From assembly GCA_030427405.1 (NCBI GenBank), contig JAUHXK010000013.1:1-64000 (forward strand): a stretch of 64,000 bases of DNA, given 5' to 3'. A program made the position numbers and the translations under genes. The stretch's first letter is position 1. The number at the start of each line of letters is the position of its first letter. The notes beneath the pieces were generated by a model. It had not been told where the DNA came from, did not search any database, and saw nothing but the letters and a program-made list of their open reading frames with translations. The stretch comes from Alphaproteobacteria bacterium (GTDB taxonomy: Bacteria > Pseudomonadota > Alphaproteobacteria > Rhodobacterales > Rhodobacteraceae). Below, in pieces: positions 11,388 through 20,384 of the stretch.

Positions 11388-12623
11388 ATGGCCGACTTTC
11401 ATCAAAACGGAAACATCACCACACTGCACAATCTCAGAAACCGCCCCGCTGCGGATCTGACGCGGGAAATCGCCGTGTTTGCGGAAACGCGCAAGGTGAC
11501 GCTTATCCTGCCTTGCCTGTATTCGGAACTTGAAGGCCCGGCGCTGGAAAATATCCTGAACGAGCTGTCTCAGGTGTCCTACCTGCACCGGATCGTCATC
11601 GGCCTGGACCGCGCAACCGAAGATCAGTTCCGCCACGCACGGGCCTTTTTCAGCCGATTGCCACAGCAGCATACGGTCATCTGGAATGACAGCCCCCGAA
11701 TGCTGGACATGCAAGAGCGGCTTGCCGCGCTTGGGCTGGCCCCGCAAGAACCGGGAAAGGGCAAGAATGTCTGGACCTGCATGGGCTATCTGCTGTCCTG
11801 CGCGGACAGTTCGGTAATGGCCATCCACGATTGCGACATCCTGACCTATAACCGCGAAATGCTGGATCGGCTGATCTATCCGGTGGTCAATCCAACCTTT
11901 CCCTATCAGATGGCCAAGGGTTTTTACCCCCGCGTCGGCGACGGCAAGCTGAACGGCCGCGTCACCCGGTTGCTGATCAGCCCGCTGCTGATCGCCCTGA
12001 AACGGGTGGTCGGAGACCGCGACTATATCGACTTTCTCCGAAGCTTTCGCTACCCGCTTTCCGGCGAGTTCGCGATCCGGACCCCAACGCTGCCGGACCT
12101 GAGGATACCCTCAGACTGGGGGCTGGAAATCGGTGTCCTGTCCGAAGCGTGGCGCAACCTGGCACCGCAATCCGTCTGCCAGGTCGAAATTGCCGACAAT
12201 TACGACCACAAGCACCAGGTTCTGTCCCAAGAGGATGCGACCAAGGGCCTGAGCCGTATGTCGACTGATATCTGCAAGGCGATCTTTCGCAAGCTTGCGG
12301 CGGACGGCACCGTGTTTACCCACAACACGTTTCGCACGCTCAAGGCGACATATTACCGGTCGGCGCTGGACCTGCTGGACGGGTATTACAACGATGCCAA
12401 GATGAACGGGCTGGTGCTGGACCGGCACAAGGAAGAAAAGTCGATCGAACTTTTTGCGGAAAACATCATTCGCGCGGGACAGATTTTCCTGGAAACACCC
12501 AACGAAACGCCTTTCATTCCCACCTGGAACCGCGTCCATGCCGCCGATACCGAGTTCCTGGCAAATCTGCGAACCGCCGTTGCGGCGGACCTGGATGAAT
12601 TCACCCCGTCACCACGTTCGTGA
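11388..12623 (+). CDS. gpgS: Glucosyl-3-phosphoglycerate synthase (GT81-like)
   Basis: A 411-residue glycosyltransferase. The N-terminal nucleotide-sugar-binding part reads VTLILPCLYSELEGPAL; GKGKNVWTCMGYLL leads into HDCDIL, the DxD-type metal site; the later SGEFAIR and DWGLEIGVL segments match the acceptor-binding part of GpgS. It transfers glucose from a nucleotide sugar to 3-phosphoglycerate. The product is dephosphorylated by the upstream HAD enzyme. The last 23 bases of the gene overlap the 3' end of the convergent phosphorylase gene. The family is firm; the sugar nucleotide used is not visible. Confidence 0.88.
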   Translation: MADFHQNGNITTLHNLRNRPAADLTREIAVFAETRKVTLILPCLYSELEGPALENILNELSQVSYLHRIVIGLDRATEDQFRHARAFFSRLPQQHTVIWNDSPRMLDMQERLAALGLAPQEPGKGKNVWTCMGYLLSCADSSVMAIHDCDILTYNREMLDRLIYPVVNPTFPYQMAKGFYPRVGDGKLNGRVTRLLISPLLIALKRVVGDRDYIDFLRSFRYPLSGEFAIRTPTLPDLRIPSDWGLEIGVLSEAWRNLAPQSVCQVEIADNYDHKHQVLSQEDATKGLSRMSTDICKAIFRKLAADGTVFTHNTFRTLKATYYRSALDLLDGYYNDAKMNGLVLDRHKEEKSIELFAENIIRAGQIFLETPNETPFIPTWNRVHAADTEFLANLRTAVAADLDEFTPSPRS

Positions 12624-14352
12624 TCCACCGGCATTGATAGGGGGCCAGCCCGATATCGCCCCCGTCACCGTCAATGATTTCGCCACTCAGCAGATCGGTC
12701 CAACTGTCATCCGCGATAAGGTTGACCGCCGAAGGGCTTACCGTGACGGGCTGCGAGGACAGGTTGTGCAGGGCAAAAATCGACTGGCTTCGATCCAGGC
12801 TCTGACGCCAAAGCCCGAAGACACGGTCGTCAAGCTGCAAGGTGAACTGCGTTGCATTCGGGTGAAATGCGGGCTGTCTTGACCGCAGCTTCAGGCGGCG
12901 GGACAGTTCCGACAATACGCGGGACTGGTTCGACCCCGGATCGGCCAATTGCGCCAGCAGGTCGGGATAATGCCACCGGTGACGGTTGATCGCCCGGTTC
13001 ATGCCACGGCGTTCGACCGCTTCGTGGTCATTCGGCGTGGCCAGCAGGGAGTGGATGTAAAAGGCCGGGATGCCTTCCATCGACATCACGACGGTTTGCG
13101 AACAAATGAAGCGGGCAAGATGGTACTGGTCTTCGCCTTCAAACGTCGCCCGCAGCGCCTCGAAAAAGCTGCAGTTCAGTTCATAGGGTTCCTCGCGCCC
13201 GTCCGGCAGGGCCCGCATGGACACCAGCCCGCCCAGGCCACGAACCGTTTCGATCATCCGGTCGCGCTCGTCCGGGGGCAAAACACCTTCGGCGGGGCGC
13301 ATGCCGATGCCATCGTGGCTGGCTGTGAAATTGAGATAGGCGCAACCCAACTGCGCCGGGGGCATGGTCGATTGCCACCGGCTGAGATACCGCGCCGTGC
13401 CCGCTTGCAACGCATGCAGGATCAGCGGCGGCAGCGGAAAATTGTAGACCGCATGCGCCTCGTTCCTGTTGCCGAAATAGCTGAGATTCTCGGTCCGCGG
13501 CACATTGGTTTCCGTGAGCAAAACCACGGTTTCCGAGGTATAATCGCACAAAAGGCGCAGCAACCGGACGACCGCATGGGTCTGCGGCAGGTGAATGCAT
13601 GTCGTGCCGGCCTCTTTCCACAGGAAGGCCACGGCATCCAGCCGCAATATGCGGACACCCTTGTCGATATGCAGGCGTATGACCTTTAGCATCTCGATCA
13701 GAACTTCGGGGTTTCTGAAATCCAGATCGACCTGATCGTGGCTGAAGGTGCACCAGACATGCCGCTCGCCACGGCTGGTGTCCACCTTGCGCAACAGGGG
13801 CGTTGTACGCGGCCGAACCACCTTGGACAGGTCGTCATCCGGTTCGGCCTCGAAAAAGAACCCGTCATGGGGCGCTTTGCCCATAAGGTAATTATTGAAC
13901 CACTCGCCCTGGCTGGACACATGGTTCAACACCAGGTCCGACATCAGGTGAAAATCGCTGGCGATCCGCATGATATCGGCCCAATCCCCCAACTGTGGAC
14001 TGACCGTGTAATAGTCGGACACGGCGAACCCGTCATCCGAGGTAAAGGGAAAGAACGGCAGGATATGGACGCCGTTCACCACGCCATCCAGGTGGCGGAT
14101 CAGGAAGTCATGCAAAACGTCCAGCGGCTTGTGCGTGCCGTCTTCTATCGAGTTGCCATAGGTGATCAGGACGCTGTCGCGTTCCGACCAAAGCCGGTTT
14201 CCCGGTTTGCGCCCCAGCTTGCGCATATGGGTTTGCGACGGCCAAAAAACATCGACAACCCGCCGCGACAACGCATCGGTGTCCTGTGTCGGGTAGATCT
14301 GCCTGAGCAATTCGTCGAGCCGCCGGAAAAGGCTGTTGTTCTGGTTGGTCAC
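12601..14352 (-). CDS. GH13_18-type phosphorylase, probably glucosylglycerate phosphorylase
   Basis: A TIM-barrel glycoside phosphorylase related to sucrose phosphorylase. The GH13 catalytic triad is visible: nucleophile Asp in LRLDAVAFL, acid/base Glu in LLTETNVPR, and stabilising Asp in FTASHDGIG. Next to a GpgS and its phosphatase, the best substrate guess is glucosylglycerate (glucosylglycerate plus phosphate gives glucose-1-phosphate and glycerate). Sucrose or sucrose-6-phosphate phosphorylase remain alternatives. The start is uncertain: GTG at 14352 (583 residues, closest to family length) is used here; a GTG at 14505 would add 51 residues without conserved character. Confidence 0.78.
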   Translation of the reverse strand: MTNQNNSLFRRLDELLRQIYPTQDTDALSRRVVDVFWPSQTHMRKLGRKPGNRLWSERDSVLITYGNSIEDGTHKPLDVLHDFLIRHLDGVVNGVHILPFFPFTSDDGFAVSDYYTVSPQLGDWADIMRIASDFHLMSDLVLNHVSSQGEWFNNYLMGKAPHDGFFFEAEPDDDLSKVVRPRTTPLLRKVDTSRGERHVWCTFSHDQVDLDFRNPEVLIEMLKVIRLHIDKGVRILRLDAVAFLWKEAGTTCIHLPQTHAVVRLLRLLCDYTSETVVLLTETNVPRTENLSYFGNRNEAHAVYNFPLPPLILHALQAGTARYLSRWQSTMPPAQLGCAYLNFTASHDGIGMRPAEGVLPPDERDRMIETVRGLGGLVSMRALPDGREEPYELNCSFFEALRATFEGEDQYHLARFICSQTVVMSMEGIPAFYIHSLLATPNDHEAVERRGMNRAINRHRWHYPDLLAQLADPGSNQSRVLSELSRRLKLRSRQPAFHPNATQFTLQLDDRVFGLWRQSLDRSQSIFALHNLSSQPVTVSPSAVNLIADDSWTDLLSGEIIDGDGGDIGLAPYQCRWITNVVTG

Positions 14353-14601
14353 GGTGTCTTGCTGATGCCTTGTTGTGGTCGCTTCGTTCTGTGCCGTCAA
14401 AATCGTTTCGCAGATCGTCTGCGGTGTCAAACCAACCCGGCCAAGGCGACAGGGCGATTGGGCGTGGCTTCGGACACTGCCCAATGTTTGGGCAGGTTCA
14501 GCCACGCGAAATCAACCAAGCCTTTGCGGGTCCGCGTGACGGTTTCATGATAGGTCAATTGCAGGGGTTGAACCTTTCAGCGCGTTGGGGAAAGTTGGGC
14601 C

Positions 14602-16404
14602 ATGGAGTATAAGCCTTTTCCCAGCTGGCCCAACGTGGCCCCCCGCCTGATCGCCGTCGCCGCCGGACGCGAACCCGCCGATACCGTGATCCGCGGCGGC
14701 GTCTGGATCAACGTCCACACTCGCGAAGCCCTGCCCGACCAATCGGTGGCTATTGCCGAAGGCCGCATCGCCTTTGTCGGGCCCGACGCGTCCCATTGTA
14801 CCGGCCCTGAAACCCGAATCATCCAAGCGCAGGGGCGCTATATGATCCCCGGCCTGTGTGACGCCCATATGCATATTGAATCCGGCATGCTGACCCCGGC
14901 CGAATTCGCCCGCGCAGTCATCCCGCATGGCACCACATCGATGTTCACCGATCCGCACGAGATCGCAAATGTGCTGGGCCTCGACGGTGTGCGCATGATG
15001 CATGACGAGGCTTTGCTGCAGCCGGTGAACATATTCACTCAGATGCCGTCCTGCGCGCCTTCGGCACCCGGGCTGGAGACCACCGGATACGAAATCTCGC
15101 CGCAGGATGTTGCCGAGGCGATGACCTGGCCTGGCATCATCGGGTTGGGCGAGATGATGAACTTTCCCGGCGTGGTCCATGGCGACCCAAAGATGCTGGC
15201 GGAAATCGCGGCCACGCAGAATGCCGGAAAAACGGTCGGCGGTCATTATGCTTCGCCTGATTTAGGGCCTGATTTTGCGGCTTATGTGGCCGGCGGCCCG
15301 GCCGATGATCACGAAGGCACCTGCGAGGCGGACGCGATTGCCCGTGTTCGGCAGGGGATGCGGTCTATGATGCGGCTGGGTTCGGCCTGGTACGATGTGG
15401 AAAGCCAGATCACCGCGGTGACAGAAAAGGGGCTGGACCCGCGCAACTTTATCCTTTGCACCGACGATTGCCACTCTGGCACGCTGGTCAACGAAGGCCA
15501 TATGAACAGGGTCGTGCGGCACGCCATTGCCTGCGGTTGCGACCCGCTGATCGCCTTGCAGATGGCGACGCTCAATACCGCTACGCATTTCGGGCTAGAG
15601 CGCGAGATTGGCTCAATCACACCCGGACGGCGGGCGGATATCATCCTGACGCCAGACCTGAAGGACCTGCCGATCGACATGGTCATTGCCCGCGGCCAGG
15701 TGGTGGCGGAAAACGGTGCGATCACCGTTGATTGCCCGCATTACGATTGGCCCGACCGGGCGCGAAACACCGTCCATCTGGGCCATCCGCTGAGCGCTGC
15801 GGATTTCGAGATCACACCGCCCGCCGGTGCAAACCGCGTGCAGGCCAATGTGATCGGCGTGGTGGAAAACCAGGCGCCCACAAAGGCGCTCAAGGCCGAA
15901 TTGCCGATCATCGGCGGCCTTGTCGAAGGCGAAGGTGATATCTGCCAGATTGCATTGGTCGAACGGCATCGCGCCACTGGCGGCGTGACCAACGCCTTTG
16001 TATCCGGTTTTGGGTACCAGGGGCCGATGGCCATGGCCTCGACCGTGGCGCATGACAGCCATCACATGATCGTGGTGGGCACCGACCGCGAACAGATGGC
16101 GCTTGCCGCAAACCGACTTACCGAGGTCGGCGGCGGCATCACGATCTTCCGCGACGGCCAGGAACTGGCGCTGGTCAGGCTGCCGATTGCGGGCCTCATG
16201 TCCGACAGTCCGGCCTTTGATGTCGCCGAAAACGCCCAGAAGATGGTCGAGGCGATGCAGGCCTGCGGCTGCAAGCTCAACAACGCCTATATGCAGCACT
16301 CCCTTTTGGCCCTGGTCGTAATCCCCGAGTTGCGCATCTCGGATCTGGGGCTGGTGGATGTGCGCAGTTTTGAAAAGATTGACCTTCTGGAACCACTTGC
16401 ATGA
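14602..16404 (+). CDS. ade: Adenine deaminase
   Basis: A 600-residue member of the amidohydrolase superfamily that converts adenine to hypoxanthine and ammonia. Metal ligands are visible in DAHMHIESGML and in GHYASPDL; the stretch TTSMFTDPHEIANV and the catalytic CTDDCHSGTLVNEGHMN are hallmarks of the AdeC type. The C-terminal adenine-deaminase domain is complete. Its stop overlaps the start of AMP nucleosidase by four bases, so AMP can be stripped to adenine and the adenine deaminated by two coupled products. Confidence 0.95.
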   Translation: MEYKPFPSWPNVAPRLIAVAAGREPADTVIRGGVWINVHTREALPDQSVAIAEGRIAFVGPDASHCTGPETRIIQAQGRYMIPGLCDAHMHIESGMLTPAEFARAVIPHGTTSMFTDPHEIANVLGLDGVRMMHDEALLQPVNIFTQMPSCAPSAPGLETTGYEISPQDVAEAMTWPGIIGLGEMMNFPGVVHGDPKMLAEIAATQNAGKTVGGHYASPDLGPDFAAYVAGGPADDHEGTCEADAIARVRQGMRSMMRLGSAWYDVESQITAVTEKGLDPRNFILCTDDCHSGTLVNEGHMNRVVRHAIACGCDPLIALQMATLNTATHFGLEREIGSITPGRRADIILTPDLKDLPIDMVIARGQVVAENGAITVDCPHYDWPDRARNTVHLGHPLSAADFEITPPAGANRVQANVIGVVENQAPTKALKAELPIIGGLVEGEGDICQIALVERHRATGGVTNAFVSGFGYQGPMAMASTVAHDSHHMIVVGTDREQMALAANRLTEVGGGITIFRDGQELALVRLPIAGLMSDSPAFDVAENAQKMVEAMQACGCKLNNAYMQHSLLALVVIPELRISDLGLVDVRSFEKIDLLEPLA

Positions 16405-17864
16405 CTGAAACGAGAACACCCAACACACCGGCCCCCGAGGATTTCACCGATCCGGCGGCCGCGGTTGCCCGCTTGGAAGAGCTGTATGAACAGGCAACCG
16501 GATTTCTCTGCGACAGCTTCGCCGATGCGATTGCGAACGGCTCGCCATCAGAACGATTCAGGGCCTATTACCCGGAAATTCGCATCCGAACGTCGTCATA
16601 TGCCCAAGTCGACAGCCGGTTGAGCTTTGGCCATGTCGCGGAACCCGGCGCTCATGCCACGACCGTAACCCGACCCGATCTGTTCCGGTCTTACCTGACC
16701 CAGCAGATCGCCTTGTTGATCCGGAACCATGACCAGCCGGTAACCATCGGACCGTCGACCACGCCGATCCCGGTGCATTTTGCCGTGGCCAACAACCCCG
16801 ACCTGGTCGTTCCGCACCAGGGCGCCGCCGGTTTTACCCTGCGCGACGTGTTCGACGTACCGGACCTGACAACCACCAATGATGATATCGTCAACGGTGT
16901 CCACGAGCTGACCGACGGGGTCGGCCCGCTGGCCCTGTTTACCGCGCAGCGTGTGGATTATTCGCTGGCGCGGCTGGCCCATTACACGGCCACCGATCCC
17001 GACCATTTTCAGAACCACGTTCTGTTCACCAACTACCAGTTCTATGTGTCCGAGTTCGAAAACTATGCCCGTGCCCAGCTTGGCGATCCGGACAGCGGCT
17101 ATACCAGTTTCGTCTCGACCGGGAATGTCGAAATCACCGACCCGCAGGCCGCGATCGAGCAGCCGTTGAAATTGCCGCAAATGCCGACCTATCACCTGAA
17201 ACGGGCCGATGGTTCGGGGATCACGCTGGTCAATATCGGGGTCGGCCCGTCAAACGCAAAAACCGCCACCGATCATATCGCCGTCTTGCGCCCACATGCC
17301 TGGCTGATGGTCGGGCATTGTGCCGGGCTGCGCAACACGCAGGCGCTGGGCGATTTCGTCCTGGCCCATGCCTATCTGCGCGAAGACAAGGTTCTGGACG
17401 ATGATCTGCCGGTCTGGGTGCCAATCCCGCCGCTGGCCGAGGTGCAGGTCGCGCTGGAACAGGCGGTGGCCGAAGTGACCGAGTTGGAAGGCTATGAGCT
17501 GAAGCGGATCATGCGGACCGGAACCGTCGCCTCGGTCGACAACCGGAACTGGGAACTGCGCGATCAGTCCGGCCCGGTGCAACGGCTCAGCCAATCGCGT
17601 GCCATCGCGCTGGACATGGAAAGCGCGACGATTGCCGCAAACGGCTACCGGTTTCGTGTCCCCTACGGCACCTTGCTGTGCGTTTCGGACAAACCGCTGC
17701 ATGGCGAACTTAAGCTGCCAGGCATGGCCTCGGCCTTTTACACAACGCAAGTCAGCCGCCACCTGGCCATAGGAATTCGGGCGATGGAGCATCTTCGCGG
17801 CATGCCGCTGGAGCGTTTGCACAGCCGGAAATTGCGTTCTTTCGACGAAACCGCCTTCCTCTGA
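16401..17864 (+). CDS. amn: AMP nucleosidase
   Basis: A 487-residue AMP nucleosidase (AMP plus water gives adenine plus ribose 5-phosphate). The N-terminal regulatory domain (EELYEQATGFLCDSFADAI) and the phosphorylase-like catalytic domain with AWLMVGHCAGLRN and ALDMESATIAANGYRFRVPYGT are both present and full length. The ATG overlaps the adenine deaminase stop (ATGA). In other bacteria the enzyme is allosterically controlled by ATP and phosphate; nothing in this sequence contradicts that. Confidence 0.95.
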   Translation: MTETRTPNTPAPEDFTDPAAAVARLEELYEQATGFLCDSFADAIANGSPSERFRAYYPEIRIRTSSYAQVDSRLSFGHVAEPGAHATTVTRPDLFRSYLTQQIALLIRNHDQPVTIGPSTTPIPVHFAVANNPDLVVPHQGAAGFTLRDVFDVPDLTTTNDDIVNGVHELTDGVGPLALFTAQRVDYSLARLAHYTATDPDHFQNHVLFTNYQFYVSEFENYARAQLGDPDSGYTSFVSTGNVEITDPQAAIEQPLKLPQMPTYHLKRADGSGITLVNIGVGPSNAKTATDHIAVLRPHAWLMVGHCAGLRNTQALGDFVLAHAYLREDKVLDDDLPVWVPIPPLAEVQVALEQAVAEVTELEGYELKRIMRTGTVASVDNRNWELRDQSGPVQRLSQSRAIALDMESATIAANGYRFRVPYGTLLCVSDKPLHGELKLPGMASAFYTTQVSRHLAIGIRAMEHLRGMPLERLHSRKLRSFDETAFL

Positions 17865-17883
17865 CGCAAAAAAACAACGAAAT

Positions 17884-17903
17884 CCCCATGTTTTTGGGGT
17901 TTT
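17884..17903 (+). terminator. Probable terminator of the ade-amn operon
   Basis: A short CCCCA/TGGGG stem (17884-17888 and 17995 minus 100, i.e. 17895-17899) with a six-base loop is followed by TTTT. It starts 20 bases after the amn stop. The stem is only five base pairs, so efficiency is doubtful. Confidence 0.5.
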
Positions 17904-17994
17904 CGGCGCTACTATTCGTTGTGTTTAACTACAATATCCCGTTACAGTCACGCCGTGAGGCCCAAGAGATCGGGCACGTTAAGGAGACCAAGAA

Positions 17995-18282
17995 ATGGCA
18001 AAGCCTATGACAAAGACTCAGCTGGTTGCTGCTCTCGCTGAGGAAATGGGAACCGACAAGAAATCCGCGAACTCCGCGCTGGAGGCCATCACCGGCCTGA
18101 TCACCCGCGAAGTTTCGGCCGGTGGCGCAGTAACCCTGCCCGGCGTCGGCAAAATCTACTGCCGCGAGCGCCCCGAGCGCATGGTGCGCAACCCCGCGAC
18201 CGGCGAGCAGTTCAAGAAAGAAGCCGACAAAGTGGTCAAGATGACCATTGCCAAGGCACTGAAGGACAGCGTGAACGGCTGA
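17995..18282 (+). CDS. HU family DNA-binding protein
   Basis: A 95-residue histone-like protein. The N-terminal helices (MTKTQLVAALAEEMG) pack the dimer; the beta-arm region carries the signature VTLPGVGKIYCRERPERMVRNPATGE with the RNPxTGE tip that intercalates DNA. This is a divergent alphaproteobacterial HU, with a Cys and extra Arg where GTF is usual. It has a strong ribosome site (AAGGAGA) seven bases before the ATG and its own terminator, consistent with a highly expressed single-gene unit. A TACAAT-like -10 lies near 17929. Confidence 0.93.
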   Translation: MAKPMTKTQLVAALAEEMGTDKKSANSALEAITGLITREVSAGGAVTLPGVGKIYCRERPERMVRNPATGEQFKKEADKVVKMTIAKALKDSVNG

Positions 18283-18308
18283 TACCAGCCTTTCATGCAC
18301 ATCAGATC

Positions 18309-18335
18309 AAGGGTCGCGGCCACGCGGCCCTTTTT
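18309..18335 (+). terminator. Rho-independent terminator of the HU gene
   Basis: An eight-base-pair GC-rich stem with one G-T pair (18311-18318 and 18323-18330), a four-base loop and five T follow the HU stop by 26 bases. This is a textbook intrinsic terminator. Confidence 0.85.
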
Positions 18336-18420
18336 CTTTGGCGGGGTTGGCCCGCACATATGGTTCAGCTTGCGGCGCCCGGATATTTCGGAAACAGTCG
18401 CGGCGATTTGACAGGGGTTC

Positions 18421-19302
18421 ATGATGGATGTGCGCGCAATAGCCATGGGGCTGACTTTTGCCCTGATCTGGTCGTCGGCCTTTACTTCGGCGCGGATCAT
18501 TGTGGCCGATGCGTCGCCCTTGTTTTCCCTGGCTCTTCGATTTCTGATCTCGGGCATACTGGGTGTGGCAATCGCCCGCGTCATGGGCCAAAGCTGGCGC
18601 CTGACCCGGTCGCAATGGTACGCCACCATCTTGTTCGGGATATGCCAGAATGCCCTTTATTTGGGTCTGAATTTCTATGCAATGCAAACGATCGAAGCCT
18701 CGGTGGCGGCGATTTTGGCATCGACCATGCCCCTTTTGGTGGCCTTGGCCAGTTGGGCCTTTCTGGGCGAAAGGTTGCGACCGCTGGGGATATTGGGGTT
18801 GCTGGCCGGTTTTGCGGGGGTCGCGCTGATCATGAGCAGCCGCATCAGCGCCGGAATTGACATGTTTGGCGTTGTGCTGTGCGGTATTGGGGCGCTGGCG
18901 CTGACCTTCGCAACGCTTGCGGTACGCGGGGCGACCTCGGGCGGGAATTTCATGATGGTCGTCGGTCTGCAGATGTTTGTCGGTTCGGCAGTCCTGTTTG
19001 TTGCCGCTCCCCTGTTTGAAACGATCCATATCAATCTGACGGTCCCCTTGGTGCTGGCCTTCAGCTATACGACCCTGTTCCCGGGCCTGCTGGCCACCCT
19101 GATCTGGTTCATGCTGCTTAACCGGATCGGGCCGATCCGTGCAGCCACGTTTCATTTCCTGAACCCGGTCTTCGGTGTTGCCATCGCGGCAATCCTGCTC
19201 GGCGAACACCTCGGGCCGCTGGACGCCGTCGGCGTCGCTGTCACGACGCTGGGCATTCTTGCGGTTCAGCTTTCGCGGCAACCCCAGGTCAAACCGGCCT
19301 AA
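18421..19302 (+). CDS. DMT superfamily (EamA) transporter
   Basis: A 293-residue inner-membrane protein with about ten hydrophobic segments arranged as two EamA repeats. The first repeat contains LIWSSAFTSARIIVADASPLF and ASTMPLLVALASWAFLGERL; the second ends LNPVFGVAIAAILLGEHLGPLDAVG, the expected pattern of drug/metabolite exporters. The substrate is unknown. ATG at 18421 or the one directly after it can serve. It lies between HU and msrB with separate spacing, so no operon partner is obvious. Confidence 0.88.
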   Translation: MMDVRAIAMGLTFALIWSSAFTSARIIVADASPLFSLALRFLISGILGVAIARVMGQSWRLTRSQWYATILFGICQNALYLGLNFYAMQTIEASVAAILASTMPLLVALASWAFLGERLRPLGILGLLAGFAGVALIMSSRISAGIDMFGVVLCGIGALALTFATLAVRGATSGGNFMMVVGLQMFVGSAVLFVAAPLFETIHINLTVPLVLAFSYTTLFPGLLATLIWFMLLNRIGPIRAATFHFLNPVFGVAIAAILLGEHLGPLDAVGVAVTTLGILAVQLSRQPQVKPA

Positions 19303-19396
19303 AGCCACACGGCTGCGCGAGGCAGGTGAAACAAGCCTTTGCTTTCCCGCACCGGACCCCATTTACTGTGCAACACCACACCAGACCGGAGGACCC

Positions 19397-19843
19397 ATGA
19401 CCCGCTTCACCAAATCCCCCGAGGCCGTCGCCGCCCTTTCCCCCGAAGAGTTTCGCGTGACCCAGCAAAACGGAACCGAGCGCCCCGGCACTGGCAAGCA
19501 CTTGAACAACCACGCGCCCGGCATCTATGTCGACATCGTATCCGGCGAGCCGCTCTTTGCGTCGACCCACAAATACGAATCCGGCTGTGGCTGGCCCAGC
19601 TTCACCAAGCCGATCATCCATGAGCACGTCACAGAATTCGAAGACCGGACGCTTGGCATGATCCGAACCGAGGTTCGGTCCAAACACGGCGACAGCCATC
19701 TGGGGCATGTATTCCCCGACGGTCCGCGCGAACAGGGCGGACTGCGCTATTGTATCAATTCCGCGGCTCTGCGTTTCGTCCATCGCGACGAGATGGAAGA
19801 ACAGGGCTATGGCGAGTACCTCATTCACGTGGAGGACGTATGA
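19397..19843 (+). CDS. msrB: Peptide-methionine (R)-S-oxide reductase MsrB
   Basis: A 148-residue MsrB that reduces the R epimer of methionine sulfoxide in proteins. The catalytic Cys is in [13 protein letters not shown] near the C terminus, with a second Cys in ESGCGWPSF that probably resolves the disulfide. The two CxxC zinc motifs of many MsrBs are absent, so this is the zinc-free form. GGAGG precedes the ATG at 19397. Its stop overlaps the msrA start, giving a coupled pair that repairs both epimers, in keeping with an aerobic marine life style. Confidence 0.95.
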   Translation: MTRFTKSPEAVAALSPEEFRVTQQNGTERPGTGKHLNNHAPGIYVDIVSGEPLFASTHKYESGCGWPSFTKPIIHEHVTEFEDRTLGMIRTEVRSKHGDSHLGHVFPDGPREQGGLRYCINSAALRFVHRDEMEEQGYGEYLIHVEDV

Positions 19844-20355
19844 TGACACAGGAACGCGCTGTTCTGGCTGGGGGCTGCTTCTGGGGAATGCAGGACCTGA
19901 TCCGCAAATTGCCGGGCATTTCCCGCACCCGCGTCGGGTATACCGGCGGCGACGTGGCCAACGCCACCTATCGCAACCATGGCACGCATGCCGAGGCGAT
20001 CGAAATCTGGTTCGACCCGGCGGTGATCACCTATCGCGATCTGCTGGCGTTCTTCTTTCAGATCCACGACCCGACCACGATCAACCGTCAGGGCAATGAC
20101 ATAGGCATGAGCTATCGTTCGGCGATCTACCATGTGGACGAGGCGCAGAAACAGGTGGCGCTGGACACGATCGCCGATGTCGACGCAAGCGGGCTATGGC
20201 CCGGAAATGTCGTGACCGAGGTCGCACCGGTGGGTGATTTCTGGGTGGCAGAGCCGGAACACCAGGACTATCTCGAACGCATTCCGAACGGGTATACCTG
20301 CCACTTCCCGCGCGCCGATTGGGTCTTGCCCAAGCGCACCGACGCTGCCGAATAA
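19840..20355 (+). CDS. msrA: Peptide-methionine (S)-S-oxide reductase MsrA
   Basis: A 171-residue MsrA. The catalytic GGCFWG motif places the reactive Cys at residue 13; GYTGG and the [21 protein letters not shown] segment complete the active site. The ATG at 19840 lies inside the msrB stop (ATGATGA), and a second ATG follows immediately, so either may be used. A further Cys lies near the C terminus in GYTCHFPR and could recycle the enzyme with thioredoxin. Confidence 0.95.
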   Translation: MMTQERAVLAGGCFWGMQDLIRKLPGISRTRVGYTGGDVANATYRNHGTHAEAIEIWFDPAVITYRDLLAFFFQIHDPTTINRQGNDIGMSYRSAIYHVDEAQKQVALDTIADVDASGLWPGNVVTEVAPVGDFWVAEPEHQDYLERIPNGYTCHFPRADWVLPKRTDAAE

Positions 20356-20384
20356 GACCCCACGTCGCGAAGGCCGAAACCGGG

